Below, one piece after another: positions 7,960 to 16,512 of a stretch of DNA of 38,799 nucleotides. The notes below the pieces were generated by a model. That model did no database searches, had not been told where the DNA came from, and saw nothing but the letters and a program-made list of their open reading frames with translations. The DNA comes from Demequina sp. (GTDB lineage: Bacteria; Actinomycetota; Actinomycetes; Actinomycetales; Demequinaceae). The stretch's first letter is position 1. The number at the start of each line of letters is the position of its first letter. A program made the translations under genes and the position numbers. Location of the stretch: the NCBI GenBank assembly GCA_030148645.1, contig JASBTB010000030.1, forward strand, positions 1 to 38,799. Direction: 5' to 3'.

Positions 7960-9306
7960 TCACTCCTTGACCGGGATGGCCTGCGACTTCAGGGTCGTGA
8001 TCGTCGAATCCTGGGTCGCGGTGAGAGCGTCGGCCAGGGTCCCGCCTCCCGACACGGCGGCCTTGAAGCCGTCAGAGGCGTCGGCGTAGACCTGGGTCAT
8101 CGTCGGGCCCCACGTGAAGTCCGGGTTGACCTGGGTGGAGGCCTGCGCGAAGACGTCGTAGATCGCCTGGCCACCGTAGAACTCTACGCCTTCCTTGAGC
8201 GCGGGCAGGTTCGCGCCAGCCACGGTCGCGGGGTAGAGGTTGGCGGCCTTGTTGAGTGCCGTCAGCGCCTCGTCGGAGGTGTTCAGCCACAGCGCGAACT
8301 TCGCAGCCTCGTAGACGTTCTCGGTACCCTTGAAGACGGCCGTCGAAGAGCCGCCCCAGTTTCCGGCCGCGTTATCACCGGCGTTCCACTGTGGCATCGG
8401 CGCGACGGCCCAGTTTCCGGCAGTCGCCGGCGCGCCAGCCGAGATAGAGTTGGCGCCCCACACCGCGGAGATCCAGGTCCAGTCGGAACCGGTGTTATAG
8501 GCGTTGTTCCACTCGTCGGTCCACGGTGGGTTGGCCGAGACGAGGCCGTCGTCGATCAGGCCCTGCCAGTAGTCGGCCACCTTGATCGACTCGGGGCTGG
8601 TCAGGCCGACGCTCCAACTGGTCCCGTCGTTCTGGAACCATGAGCCACCCGCTTGCCACACGAAACCCGCGAACTGGTTGATGTCGCTTTGCGAGAAGTT
8701 GGTGATGTAGCCACCGAGTTCCTTGATCTTGACTGCGGCGTCTTGGTACTCGGCCCATGTGGTCGGCACCGGGATGTTGTTCTGCTCGAAGAGGTCCTTG
8801 CGGTAGAACATCGCCATGGGGCCGGCGTCTTGCGGAATGCCGTAGACGTTGCCTTCCTCACCGAAGCTGACCTGGTTCCATGTCCACCCGACGAACTCGT
8901 CCTGGGCCGCCAACACGTCGGCGCATACTCCGAGGTTCACGAGGCCGTCTTGGACGCGGAAGTTGGGCAGGGCGTCGTACTCGATCTGGCCAAGGTCAGG
9001 CGCATTGCCTGCCTTGAGTTGGTTGAAGAAGTTCTGGTAGGTGCCGCCGTTGCCGTTCGGGCCGGTCTGTACCGTCACCTGGATGTCCGGGTTCTGCTCG
9101 TTCCACAGGGCCACGACCGTATCCATCCCGGGCACCCACGTGGTGAAGGTGAGTTCGACGTTGCCGGTCGCGGGCTGGCACTCTTTGGACGTCGCCGGGT
9201 TGGCCGGGCCGCTAGCGTCGGTGCTCGTCGGCTCCGTACTCGAGCAGCCTGCGAGGGCGATTACGGTGAGTAGGGCGACACTGATCGCTCTATTCTTGGT
9301 CTTCAT
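7960..9306 (-). CDS. ABC sugar-binding lipoprotein (family 1 solute-binding protein)
   Basis: This 448-residue protein starts with a lipoprotein signal (basic KTKNR, hydrophobic core, lipobox LAG-Cys21) followed by a Ser/Thr-rich linker. The mature domain opens with VELTFTTWVPGMD and a NPDIQVTVQ strand, the usual start of family 1 extracellular sugar-binding proteins. Many Trp residues in the C-terminal half fit a carbohydrate site. It should bind an alpha-galactoside outside the membrane and deliver it to the two permeases encoded upstream. The start is supported by AAGGAG before ATG 9304-9306. It lies between the permease genes and the alpha-galactosidase. Confidence 0.92.
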   Translation of the reverse strand: MKTKNRAISVALLTVIALAGCSSTEPTSTDASGPANPATSKECQPATGNVELTFTTWVPGMDTVVALWNEQNPDIQVTVQTGPNGNGGTYQNFFNQLKAGNAPDLGQIEYDALPNFRVQDGLVNLGVCADVLAAQDEFVGWTWNQVSFGEEGNVYGIPQDAGPMAMFYRKDLFEQNNIPVPTTWAEYQDAAVKIKELGGYITNFSQSDINQFAGFVWQAGGSWFQNDGTSWSVGLTSPESIKVADYWQGLIDDGLVSANPPWTDEWNNAYNTGSDWTWISAVWGANSISAGAPATAGNWAVAPMPQWNAGDNAAGNWGGSSTAVFKGTENVYEAAKFALWLNTSDEALTALNKAANLYPATVAGANLPALKEGVEFYGGQAIYDVFAQASTQVNPDFTWGPTMTQVYADASDGFKAAVSGGGTLADALTATQDSTITTLKSQAIPVKE

Positions 9307-9371
9307 CTTTCTTCTCCTTCATGTGGGTGGAACAACGCGACATGACTTGCCGCGCGGATGAGACGTTTCGT

Positions 9372-10274
9372 TCACTTCACCGATCCGGCACCCAGGCCAT
9401 TGCGCCAAAAACGCTGCAGGAGCAGGAAGATGACGATCAACGGGATGATGGACAGGAGTGCCCCGACCAGGACGAGTCCGCTCAGTTCGGGAATCTGGTT
9501 GACCTGGGTGGTCCAGGTGTACAGGCCCAAGGTGACGGGGAAGGTTGACTCGTCGCGAAGCATGATCAGGGGCAGGAAGAAGTTGTTCCAGATCGCCACG
9601 AACTGGAAGAGGAACACGGTCACGAGTGCGGGGAGCATGAGGCGTACCGACACCGTGAAGAACGTCCTGACCTCCCCGGAACCGTCGAGCCGTGCCGCCT
9701 CAAGGAGTTCGTCGGGGACGCTGGCCGCCGCGTAGATTCGGGCGAGGTAGACCCCGAACGGACTGACCAGGCTGGGTAGGAACACCGACCAAAACGTGTT
9801 GGTCAGGCTCACGGTGCTGAAGAGAAGGAACAACGGCAGCGCGAGCGCGGTCGCTGGCACGAGCACGCCGCCCAGCACGACGTTGAAGATCGTCTCCCTG
9901 CCGCGGAAGGGGTACTTTCCCAGGGCGTAACCGCACATCGCAGCCAGGATGGTGCCGAAGAAGGCTCCGCCGACGGTGTAGAGCGCCGAGTTCACCATCC
10001 ACTTGACAAAGATCCCGTCGCCATAGTTCAGCAGGTTCGAGATGTTTGTCCACAGCGAGAAGTCGGCGAACCACAGTGGGGCGGTGCTCGTGAACTGCGC
10101 ACGGTCCTTGGTGGCGGAGACCAGTAGCCACCAGATCGGCATCAGGAAGTAGACGGTGAAGACGCCCATGACGATCATGGCGCCGACCCGTGAGACGGGG
10201 TTCTCCTTGACACCGAGGCGCCGCTCGGCGTCCGCGGAACCCTGGGTGCGGACGGGGGTGTCGGTCGCGCTCAC
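9372..10274 (-). CDS. Sugar ABC transporter permease, MalG type
   Basis: This 300-residue inner-membrane permease has about six membrane helices and the EAA loop EAARLDGSGEVRTFF, which contacts the transporter ATPase. The C-terminus (IVIFLLLQRFWRNGLGAGSVK) is typical of MalG-type carbohydrate permeases. The start is GTG 10272-10274, which overlaps the stop of the MalF-type gene by four bases. The frame is open further upstream, but the upstream part is a shadow of the partner gene. The pair forms the membrane channel; no ATPase gene is in the operon. Confidence 0.92.
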   Translation of the reverse strand: MSATDTPVRTQGSADAERRLGVKENPVSRVGAMIVMGVFTVYFLMPIWWLLVSATKDRAQFTSTAPLWFADFSLWTNISNLLNYGDGIFVKWMVNSALYTVGGAFFGTILAAMCGYALGKYPFRGRETIFNVVLGGVLVPATALALPLFLLFSTVSLTNTFWSVFLPSLVSPFGVYLARIYAAASVPDELLEAARLDGSGEVRTFFTVSVRLMLPALVTVFLFQFVAIWNNFFLPLIMLRDESTFPVTLGLYTWTTQVNQIPELSGLVLVGALLSIIPLIVIFLLLQRFWRNGLGAGSVK

Positions 10275-11197
10275 TTGTTGCCCTTCCTCTGGGTCACCTT
10301 CAGGAACGTGAACGACAGGATGAACGTCGCCACGGCGAGCACCACGGAGAACGCGGCGGCCAGGCTGAAGTTCGGGATCGACGACGTCGAGTAGATGGTT
10401 AGGTTCGGCGTGTACGAACTGGTCACTGCCGAACTGAAGGAGCGGAACACCTGCGGTTCGGCGAGCAGTTGCAGCGTGCCGATGATGGAGAACACTGTGG
10501 TCAACAGGATCGCTGGCATGACCAGCGGAATCTTGACCGACCACGCGATCCGCAACTGGCCCGCCCCGTCGAGCCGCGCCGCCTCGTAGATCTCCGTTGG
10601 AATGGCCAACAGCGAGGAGTAGATGATCAGCATGTTGTAGCCGACGTAGACCCACGTCACGACGTTGGCGATGGCCCACAGCACCAGATCGGCCGACAGG
10701 AAGGCGACGTTCTCGGTGACGGCCTTGAACGGCGACAGGTTGGGGGAGTACAGGAAGCCCCACATGATGGCGGCGACGACGCCCGGCACCGCGTACGGCA
10801 CGAAGAAGGCGAGCCGGAAGAACTTCTTGCCCTTGACCAGGGGCGAGTCAAGAAGCAGTGCGAAGATCAACGCGAGTCCGAGCATCACTGGCACCTGGAC
10901 CGCGCCGAAGGTCAGCACCCTGCCGACCGAGTTCCAGAACGGAGCGTTGGAGAAGACTTGCTCGTACTGGCTGAAGCCGCCGAAGACCTCGCGCGCCACG
11001 CCAAAGGTTCCCTCCCGTTCGACCTTGAGGAGAGACTGCCAGACGGCATAGCCCACCGGGATCGCGTAGAAGAGTGAGAAGAGGACGCCGAACGGTAGGA
11101 CGAAGACGGCGATCGCCCGCTTGTGGGGCGAACTGCGCCGACGACTGGCGGGCGGGCGCCCGGAACTCACCTCCTGGGTGAGCGGATTGGTCGTCAT
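10271..11197 (-). CDS. Sugar ABC transporter permease, MalF type
   Basis: This 308-residue permease has a Ser/Arg-rich cytoplasmic N-terminus, a first helix (AIAVFVLPFGVLFSLFYAI), five more hydrophobic segments and the EAA loop EAARLDGAGQLRIAWS. These are marks of the MalF-type (CUT1) permease that pairs with a MalG partner. It precedes the MalG gene with a GTGA overlap, so the two subunits are probably made in equal amounts by coupling. It follows the GT-B-like gene after a 108-bp gap that contains a hairpin. Confidence 0.92.
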   Translation of the reverse strand: MTTNPLTQEVSSGRPPASRRRSSPHKRAIAVFVLPFGVLFSLFYAIPVGYAVWQSLLKVEREGTFGVAREVFGGFSQYEQVFSNAPFWNSVGRVLTFGAVQVPVMLGLALIFALLLDSPLVKGKKFFRLAFFVPYAVPGVVAAIMWGFLYSPNLSPFKAVTENVAFLSADLVLWAIANVVTWVYVGYNMLIIYSSLLAIPTEIYEAARLDGAGQLRIAWSVKIPLVMPAILLTTVFSIIGTLQLLAEPQVFRSFSSAVTSSYTPNLTIYSTSSIPNFSLAAAFSVVLAVATFILSFTFLKVTQRKGNK

Positions 11198-11261
11198 GGT
11201 GCGAGGTCCTCTCTCATGTGCGGCAGTCGCGGGTGCGACACATCGTTGTGCGCAGGCAGAC

Positions 11262-11301
11262 CGGCGTGGCTCGCCGACGGGTTGTGAGCCGAACCACGCC
11301 G
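11262..11301 (-). promoter_or_regulatory. Intercistronic stem-loop between the first and second operon genes
   Basis: CGGCGTGG (11262-11269) pairs exactly with CCACGCCG (11294-11301), with GGCTC/GAGCC (11268-11272/11286-11290) partly extending the stem. It begins four bases after the stop of the GT-B-like gene and has no T-run, so it is not a standard terminator. It could stabilise or partly separate the first cistron from the transporter genes. Confidence 0.5.
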
Positions 11302-11305
11302 ACGC

Positions 11306-12853
11306 TCATGCTCGGCTGCTGACGACGGTGCCGTCGGGGCGGCGTTGCCACGTACTGCCGGTGGCGAGGGCGACGCTCTTGTACGCGCCGTCGTAGATGC
11401 CGATCCGCTTATTCTTGACGATCGAGTCACAGAACAGTTCCATCAGGTCCGTCCCTTGGGCGATGAGGTCGATCGCTTGGAGCGTGCGCGCAATGCTCCG
11501 TGTCTCGATCGTGCCATCGCCGATCTCGGCACTGCGTATGGCGCCCCATGCCTCGTGCGCGCCGACCCGGGCGTTGAAGATCTTGGGCACCGGGTAGAAC
11601 GCCAGTTCGGACGGCTTGGTGATGAGCACGTCCGCGACGCGCATGAGGTAGTTCGTGGCGTAGACGCCGTGGAACGTGTTGTCGAAGAGGAACACGTGCA
11701 GACCCGAAGCCTCCCCGTCCCGGATCTGGTCCGCGAACTCCTGAGTGTCCTGCCAGGTGAAGTGGGTCTGCACGTGTGAGACGCCTGTGCCGAGTTCGCC
11801 CTGGAGCCACTCCCAGTTGTCCGCGTGGTCGCCGAGGTTGACGAACAGGGTGAGTTCGCCGCGATCGATCATCGGCTGGCAGTGGTCGATGATCGCCTTG
11901 AAGAGTTCCCGTTGCGCGCCCGCACCACCCATGGTCAGGAGGAACCGGCGGGGCTGCCCCGAGCGCATCCGGTCGATCCGCGCCGCGCAGTCCACCTCGA
12001 CGTTGTCCACCAATTCGTGATCGACGTGGTGGCCCACGTACTCGATCGCGTCCGCCGGGGTGGGGTTGAGGAGTTTGTCGTCCTCGTCGAATTGGTTCAT
12101 GATCCGGAAGCCGTAGTAGCCGGACGGTGACTGGACGGCGTGCGTGGCCCCCTCGACCAGTTGGAAGGCCATCGGCCAGTTGTCGAACATCATGTCGACC
12201 ACGTTCGTCATGCCCCCAGCCACGGCGCCCATGCAGTTCCACATGTGTGCCGTGAGGATGGGCATGTCGGATGGCAGCGCGTGGTGGAGGTTCGCAAAGA
12301 GTTCGCTCTTGCGGTAGTCACGGGCGTTCGCCTTGAGGAAGCGCCACGGCCAGCCGATCGCCGTGTTATTGAGCCACCAGTTCAGTCCCGGTAACGTCTT
12401 GTCGCCGCTGGTGACCGACTCCCAGATGTACTTATCGAATAGTTCGCTGCGCTGCGAGACGCGTGAGTACTTGCTGTAGTTGGTGTTCCACCAGTTGATG
12501 GCATCCTGGGTGATCCCGGGAATCGCCAGCAGGTCGAGCCAGTACGGGGTGTAGCCCATCGACCGCGCGGCGGAGGCTCCCGCCATCGCGATCCGATAGT
12601 GACCGAAGCCCATCCGGATCGTCGAGATGACGACGCCGTTGTCCCGGTCGATCGGGTCGCCGTGCGCGTCGCGTCGGATATCGCGGATCCCGAGAACATC
12701 CCCGAGTTGGGCGTTGTCGTGGATGCTCAACTCGTACTTCTCGTCCGGGTCGAAGTCGAACTTCTTCACGAACATCTGCTGCCACTGGAGCGCCTTGCGG
12801 TCCTGCGCAGCAGTGATCGTGTTCCCGTAGAGCGAGAAGTGCTGGCGGTCCAT
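11306..12853 (-). CDS. GT-B-like (MurG/UGT-type) protein of unknown specificity, first gene of the alpha-galactoside operon
   Basis: This 515-residue cytoplasmic protein shows two halves. The N-terminal half has a Gly-containing loop after a beta strand (STIRMGFGHYRIAMAGASAA), as in MurG/UGT-type enzymes. The C-terminal half has RRFLLTMGGAGAQRELF and later ADVLITKPSELAFYPVPKIF. That second pattern resembles the donor-site region of GT28/UGT enzymes, where a conserved Ser/Glu motif follows a strand. I do not recognise the exact family; it may be an uncharacterised DUF. It is not a standard hydrolase or kinase of galactoside operons. ATG 12851-12853 has a good AAGGAG. It is the promoter-proximal gene, under the two LacI-type operators, so it is probably strongly induced with the transporter. 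Role is inferred as glycosyl transfer or phosphorolysis. Confidence 0.6.
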   Translation of the reverse strand: MDRQHFSLYGNTITAAQDRKALQWQQMFVKKFDFDPDEKYELSIHDNAQLGDVLGIRDIRRDAHGDPIDRDNGVVISTIRMGFGHYRIAMAGASAARSMGYTPYWLDLLAIPGITQDAINWWNTNYSKYSRVSQRSELFDKYIWESVTSGDKTLPGLNWWLNNTAIGWPWRFLKANARDYRKSELFANLHHALPSDMPILTAHMWNCMGAVAGGMTNVVDMMFDNWPMAFQLVEGATHAVQSPSGYYGFRIMNQFDEDDKLLNPTPADAIEYVGHHVDHELVDNVEVDCAARIDRMRSGQPRRFLLTMGGAGAQRELFKAIIDHCQPMIDRGELTLFVNLGDHADNWEWLQGELGTGVSHVQTHFTWQDTQEFADQIRDGEASGLHVFLFDNTFHGVYATNYLMRVADVLITKPSELAFYPVPKIFNARVGAHEAWGAIRSAEIGDGTIETRSIARTLQAIDLIAQGTDLMELFCDSIVKNKRIGIYDGAYKSVALATGSTWQRRPDGTVVSSRA

Positions 12854-12889
12854 CGAATCTCCTTGATCCGGTATGCGGAGCGCCTGTTG

Positions 12890-12903
12890 CGTGAACGTGC
12901 ACA
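12890..12903. promoter_or_regulatory. LacI-type operator, copy 1
   Basis: CGTGAACGTGCACA, a near-palindrome with a central CG step, as LacI/GalR-family regulators prefer. Its centre is about 43 bp upstream of the ATG of the GT-B-like gene. The core GTGAACGTGCACACA is repeated exactly in copy 2. Confidence 0.7.
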
Positions 12904-12934
12904 CATGGACAAGCAGCCTCGGCGTTGAGTGGTC

Positions 12935-12948
12935 TGTGAACGTGCACA
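12935..12948. promoter_or_regulatory. LacI-type operator, copy 2
   Basis: TGTGAACGTGCACA, palindromic except for one pair, centred 45 bp from copy 1 and about 61 bp upstream of the lacI-type GTG start. Two copies in a divergent region suit joint repression of the operon and autoregulation. Confidence 0.72.
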
Positions 12949-13002
12949 CACTCTGCCAGGAAACCCGTGACTCTGTCAACCCCGGGGGGCTAGGGTGACC
13001 AT

Positions 13003-14019
13003 GTGACCATCCCACAGCAGCGAGCGCGCGCCACCGTCCACGATGTCGCCGCAGCCGCCGGAGTGTCGCGCGGCACCGTCAGTCGCGTACTCAACGGCGG
13101 GTACGTGTCCCCCGCCGCGCGCTCCGCCATCGAGGCGGCCATCCAGAGCGTCGGCTACGTCCCCAACACCGCCGCCCGCAACCTGGTGCGGCAACGCACG
13201 CAAGCGGTCGCATTCCTCGCGCACGAGCCGCACCCGTTGTTCCTCGAAGACCCCAACATCGGCAGCGTCATGCTCGGCGCCAACGAGGCGCTGTCGCTGG
13301 CCGACTACCAGATGGTCTGTCTCGTGATCGACTCGGTGCGCGACACCGAGCGGGTCAGTCGGTATCTTGCCGGCGGTTTCGTCGACGGCGCGATCATCGT
13401 CTCCGCCCGCTCCCACGACCCGATCACCCGTGCCGTGACCCGGCTCGCGCTACCGACGACATTCGTCGGGCACCCGCCCGACCTGGGGACGATGCCTTGG
13501 GTGGGCATCGACAACGTGGCGGCGGCTCGGGAGATCACCACACGGCTGCTGTCCACAGGTCGCCAGCGGGTCGCCATGATCGCCGCTGCACTGGACCGCG
13601 ACTCGGGCGCCGATCGGCTCGAGGGCTTCCGGCAGGCGCTGGGTGAGCGGTTCGACCCGCGCCTCGTGGCCGAAGTCCCGCTGTACGAGTACGGCGGCGG
13701 CCTGGCGGGCATGGAGGAACTCCTGCGCCGGGAACCGGCGATCGACGGGGTCTTTGCCGCGTCCGACGCGGTGGCCGCAGGGGCGCTCGAGGCGTTGCGC
13801 TCCGCCGGACGGGCCATCCCGGAAGACGTCGGGCTCGTCGGCTTCGACGACAGCACATGGGCCCGGCGGAGCAGGCCAGCACTGTCCACCGTCCACCAAC
13901 CAGCCGCGGGACTCGGCCGCCGCGCGGCGGAGGTCGTGCTCGCGCAACTGCGAGGCGAGGAAGTCGAGCGGGGGGGAATCCTGCTCGACACGCCGATCGT
14001 GTGGCGGGAGTCCGCCTAG
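13003..14019 (+). CDS. LacI-family transcriptional regulator of the alpha-galactoside operon
   Basis: This 338-residue repressor has the LacI helix-turn-helix at residues about 11-31 (TVHDVAAAAGVSRGTVSRVL) and hinge (IEAAIQSVGYVPNTAAR). A periplasmic-binding-protein-like ligand domain follows, with the usual FAASDAVAAGALEALRSAGR and PEDVGLVGFDDS segments. It is divergent from the operon, with both operators in the 149-bp shared region. It probably releases DNA when an alpha-galactoside or its product binds. The start is GTG 13003-13005 behind a GGGTGA; the ATG two bases upstream is out of frame and stops at once. Confidence 0.92.
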   Translation: MTIPQQRARATVHDVAAAAGVSRGTVSRVLNGGYVSPAARSAIEAAIQSVGYVPNTAARNLVRQRTQAVAFLAHEPHPLFLEDPNIGSVMLGANEALSLADYQMVCLVIDSVRDTERVSRYLAGGFVDGAIIVSARSHDPITRAVTRLALPTTFVGHPPDLGTMPWVGIDNVAAAREITTRLLSTGRQRVAMIAAALDRDSGADRLEGFRQALGERFDPRLVAEVPLYEYGGGLAGMEELLRREPAIDGVFAASDAVAAGALEALRSAGRAIPEDVGLVGFDDSTWARRSRPALSTVHQPAAGLGRRAAEVVLAQLRGEEVERGGILLDTPIVWRESA

Positions 14020-14039
14020 TAGGTCGTCGTGTCTCGGGT

Positions 14040-14400
14040 TGTGGGTATAGGCGATGGGGTGTGACGTGCGCGTCGGCTGCGGTGAGGTGCCATCCGACTG
14101 TGACCATGAACGCGGCCGGGGCGACGGACTCTGCATCAAGGATGACTATGACATGCACGTGACATCCGCTGGATTCGCCGCTGGATCCGGCGCGCGCGAT
14201 CTGCTATCAGCGGCAATCTTGTCTGCAACGTTGACGAGCATCCCCGAGTCATACATGTGCAGGTACTGAGTCTGGACTCCAATGCGGTGGTCAATCTCAA
14301 TGGTGCCGTTGCCGTTGCCGTTCCCGTCGAAACCTCACCCTGGCGCTTCCCGCGCCCCTGGTCGAGGAGCATCGGGCATTCCCCGGCGCGCTCGAACACC
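14040..14400 (-). pseudogene. Decayed M23-family (LytM-type) peptidase gene
   Basis: On the minus strand two frames together spell the end of an M23 endopeptidase. One frame gives GNGTIEIDHRIGVQTQYLHM and then SGMLVNVADKIAAD. After what looks like a one-base deletion near 14199-14206, the next frame gives GSSGESSGCHVHVIVILDAE. IDHxxGVxTxYxH and SSGCHxHxxV are the family's hallmark zinc-site segments, with His in HVH as the general base or ligand. A second frame disruption lies upstream near 14330, before FDGNGNG. No terminal stop is clear, and the frame runs on into the convergent lacI gene. The 5' part up to about 14470 is too degraded to follow. I see no intact gene in 14401-14602 apart from the cupin ribosome site. 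Confidence 0.62.
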
Positions 14401-14602
14401 CGGACGCCACCGTGAGCGTTCGGGTACGTAGCCGCGGCCGCTTGGGGTGGGAGGGGGCGAGCCATCGTGCGGGCTCGGTACACGGAGGTTTGGACCGCGC
14501 GGCCGCCGAGGAGCGTCGCCGGCAGTCTTGACAGCGGCCCACCGTGCAGCGGCATCAGTGCGGTGATATGGTCGAAATGGCGCTTACCTGGGAGGTCACA
14601 CG

Positions 14603-15067
14603 ATGGCGATCGAGGACATCGGTCCGAATCCACAGTCGTTCGATCTGGAGACCGAGACGATCGAGAACACGAACTACCGCACTGTGGCCTGGAGCGGCAA
14701 GTACCTACAGGTCACCCTCATGTCGATCCCCGTCGGTGGCGACATCGGGCTTGAGAAACACCCCGAAACCGACCAGTTCATCCGCCTCGACAAGGGTCGC
14801 GGCCGAGCCCAGATGGGACTCGACAAGGACAATCTGACGTTCGACCAGGAGGTCGCTGACGGCTGGTGCGTCCTCATTCCCGCGGGAAGTTGGCACAACG
14901 TCACCAACATCGGCGACGAGCCGATGCAGGTCTACACGATCTACGCCCCGCAACATCACGCCCCGGGCAAGATCCATGTGACCAAGGCGGACGACAATGA
15001 GACCGACGACGAGCCCGCAGAGTGGTCCGTGCAACCCGCCGCCGAACGCCCCGACCAGAAGGCCTGA
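14603..15067 (+). CDS. Cupin-domain protein
   Basis: This 154-residue protein is a single-domain cupin. Motif 1 is approximated by LEKHPETDQFIRLDKGRG and motif 2 by GWCVLIPAGSWHNVTN. The second His of the usual HxH is missing (HPETDQ), so metal binding may be altered, as in many related small actinobacterial and firmicute cupins that keep TDQF. An acidic tail (KADDNETDDEPAEW) follows the barrel. ATG 14603 is preceded by GGGAGGT at good spacing. It is convergent with dnaB, 38 bp away. Function is unknown; sugar isomerase or stress roles are only guesses. Confidence 0.82.
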   Translation: MAIEDIGPNPQSFDLETETIENTNYRTVAWSGKYLQVTLMSIPVGGDIGLEKHPETDQFIRLDKGRGRAQMGLDKDNLTFDQEVADGWCVLIPAGSWHNVTNIGDEPMQVYTIYAPQHHAPGKIHVTKADDNETDDEPAEWSVQPAAERPDQKA

Positions 15068-15105
15068 GCACGCAAGGCCCTACTCCTCCATTCCCTCGAG
15101 GCGAC

Positions 15106-16512
15106 CTACAGGTCGGGTGCCATGTCGGCGAAGTGTGCGTAATCCTTCTTGAACGCCACAGGGATGGTCTTGGTGGGACCGCCGCGGTGCTTGGCCACAA
15201 TAAAATCGGCCTCGCCGGGGCGGTTCTCGTAGTCGTACGCGTCTTCGCGGTGCAACAGGATCACGATGTCGGCGTCTTGCTCGATCGCACCCGACTCGCG
15301 CATGTCGGACAGCATCGGCCTCTTCTCGGTGCGCTGCTCGGGGCCACGGTTCAACTGCGAGATCGCGATGACAGGCACCTGGATTTCCTTGGACAGCAGC
15401 TTGAGGGCACGCGAGAATTCGGACACCTCTTGCTGGCGTGACTCGACCTTGCGGCCCGAGGACATCAGTTGGAGGTAGTCGACCACCACGAGGCCCAGGT
15501 CGTGCTGCTGCTTGAGGCGGCGGCACTTGGCACGGATCTCCATGAGCGACATGTTGGGACTGTCGTCGATGAACATGGGGGCCTTGGCCACGCGGGCCGC
15601 GGTGCTGGCCAGCCGTTCCCAGTCGTTGGGGTTCATCGGCCCCTTGGTGAGCTGGGTGAGCTTCACCTTCGACTCGGCGGAAAGCATGCGCTTGGTGATC
15701 TCTTCCCTGCTCATTTCGAGCGAGAAGATGACCGACGCCTTGCCCGCATGGATGGAGGCGGCGCGCGCGATGTCGAGTCCAAGCGTGGACTTACCGATGG
15801 CCGGACGGGCCGCAATCACGATCATCTGGCCCGCCTGGAACCCGCCCGTGAGTTCGTCCAAGTCCCTAAAGCCTGTAGGGATGCCCAGCATCTGGCCGTT
15901 CCGGCTCGATGCGGCATCGATCTCTTCGAGCGTGTGCTCCATCACCTCGCCGACGGGCAGGTAGTCCTCGGAGTTGCGCCTCTCGGTGACGGCGAACACC
16001 TCTGCCTGCGCACTGTCGACCACGTCATCCACCTGCGCACCGTCGGCGTCGTAGCCCATGTTGGCGATCCGCGTGCCCGCCTCGACCAGGCGGCGCAGGA
16101 TCGACTGCTCGCGCACCAGGCGGGCGTAGTAGCCGGCAGACGCGGCGGACGGCACGATCGAGATGAGGGTGTGGAGGTATTCGGCCCCCCCGATACGGGC
16201 GAGTTGCCCAGCGCGTTGGAGTTGCGCGCCCACGGTCAGGGCGTCCACCGGATCACCCGAGTTGTACAGCGTGATGGCGGTGTCGAAGATGGTCTCGTGG
16301 GCGGGCTTGTAGAAGTCGTCTGCGCGCACCGACTCAATGACGTCGGCCATCGCATCCTTGGACAGCATCATCGCGCCCAGCACCGACTGTTCGGCATCGA
16401 GGTTCTGCGGCGGAGTGCGCTCGAGGCCGCGGTGCGTATAGGAGGCCTCAAGTTCATCTACTGACACGCGCGCATCGCCTCCATTCGTTTCGCTTGAGAC
16501 CGCATGGGTCAT
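15106..16512 (-). CDS. dnaB: Replicative DNA helicase DnaB
   Basis: This 468-residue helicase unwinds DNA at the replication fork and binds DnaG primase. The N-terminal domain begins PQNLDAEQSVLGAMML. The RecA-like domain has Walker A ARPAIGKST (residues 235-243), SLEMSREEI, Walker B VVVDYLQLM, and the motif SREIQ-like ALKLLSKEIQVPVIAISQL, ending FIVAKHRGGPT. Length is normal and no intein interrupts it, although inteins are common in actinobacterial dnaB. It lies downstream of rplI on the same strand, the usual actinobacterial arrangement, but a terminator and about 350 bp separate them. Confidence 0.97.
   Translation of the reverse strand: MTHAVSSETNGGDARVSVDELEASYTHRGLERTPPQNLDAEQSVLGAMMLSKDAMADVIESVRADDFYKPAHETIFDTAITLYNSGDPVDALTVGAQLQRAGQLARIGGAEYLHTLISIVPSAASAGYYARLVREQSILRRLVEAGTRIANMGYDADGAQVDDVVDSAQAEVFAVTERRNSEDYLPVGEVMEHTLEEIDAASSRNGQMLGIPTGFRDLDELTGGFQAGQMIVIAARPAIGKSTLGLDIARAASIHAGKASVIFSLEMSREEITKRMLSAESKVKLTQLTKGPMNPNDWERLASTAARVAKAPMFIDDSPNMSLMEIRAKCRRLKQQHDLGLVVVDYLQLMSSGRKVESRQQEVSEFSRALKLLSKEIQVPVIAISQLNRGPEQRTEKRPMLSDMRESGAIEQDADIVILLHREDAYDYENRPGEADFIVAKHRGGPTKTIPVAFKKDYAHFADMAPDL

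Noticed and set aside
14136-14633. 165-codon minus-strand frame between lacI and the cupin gene
   Set aside because: The frame itself is not protein-like; the M23 similarity lies in the other two frames, so it was recorded as a pseudogene instead.
15106-16512. Intein in dnaB
   Set aside because: The helicase is of normal length and both RecA-like motif regions are continuous.
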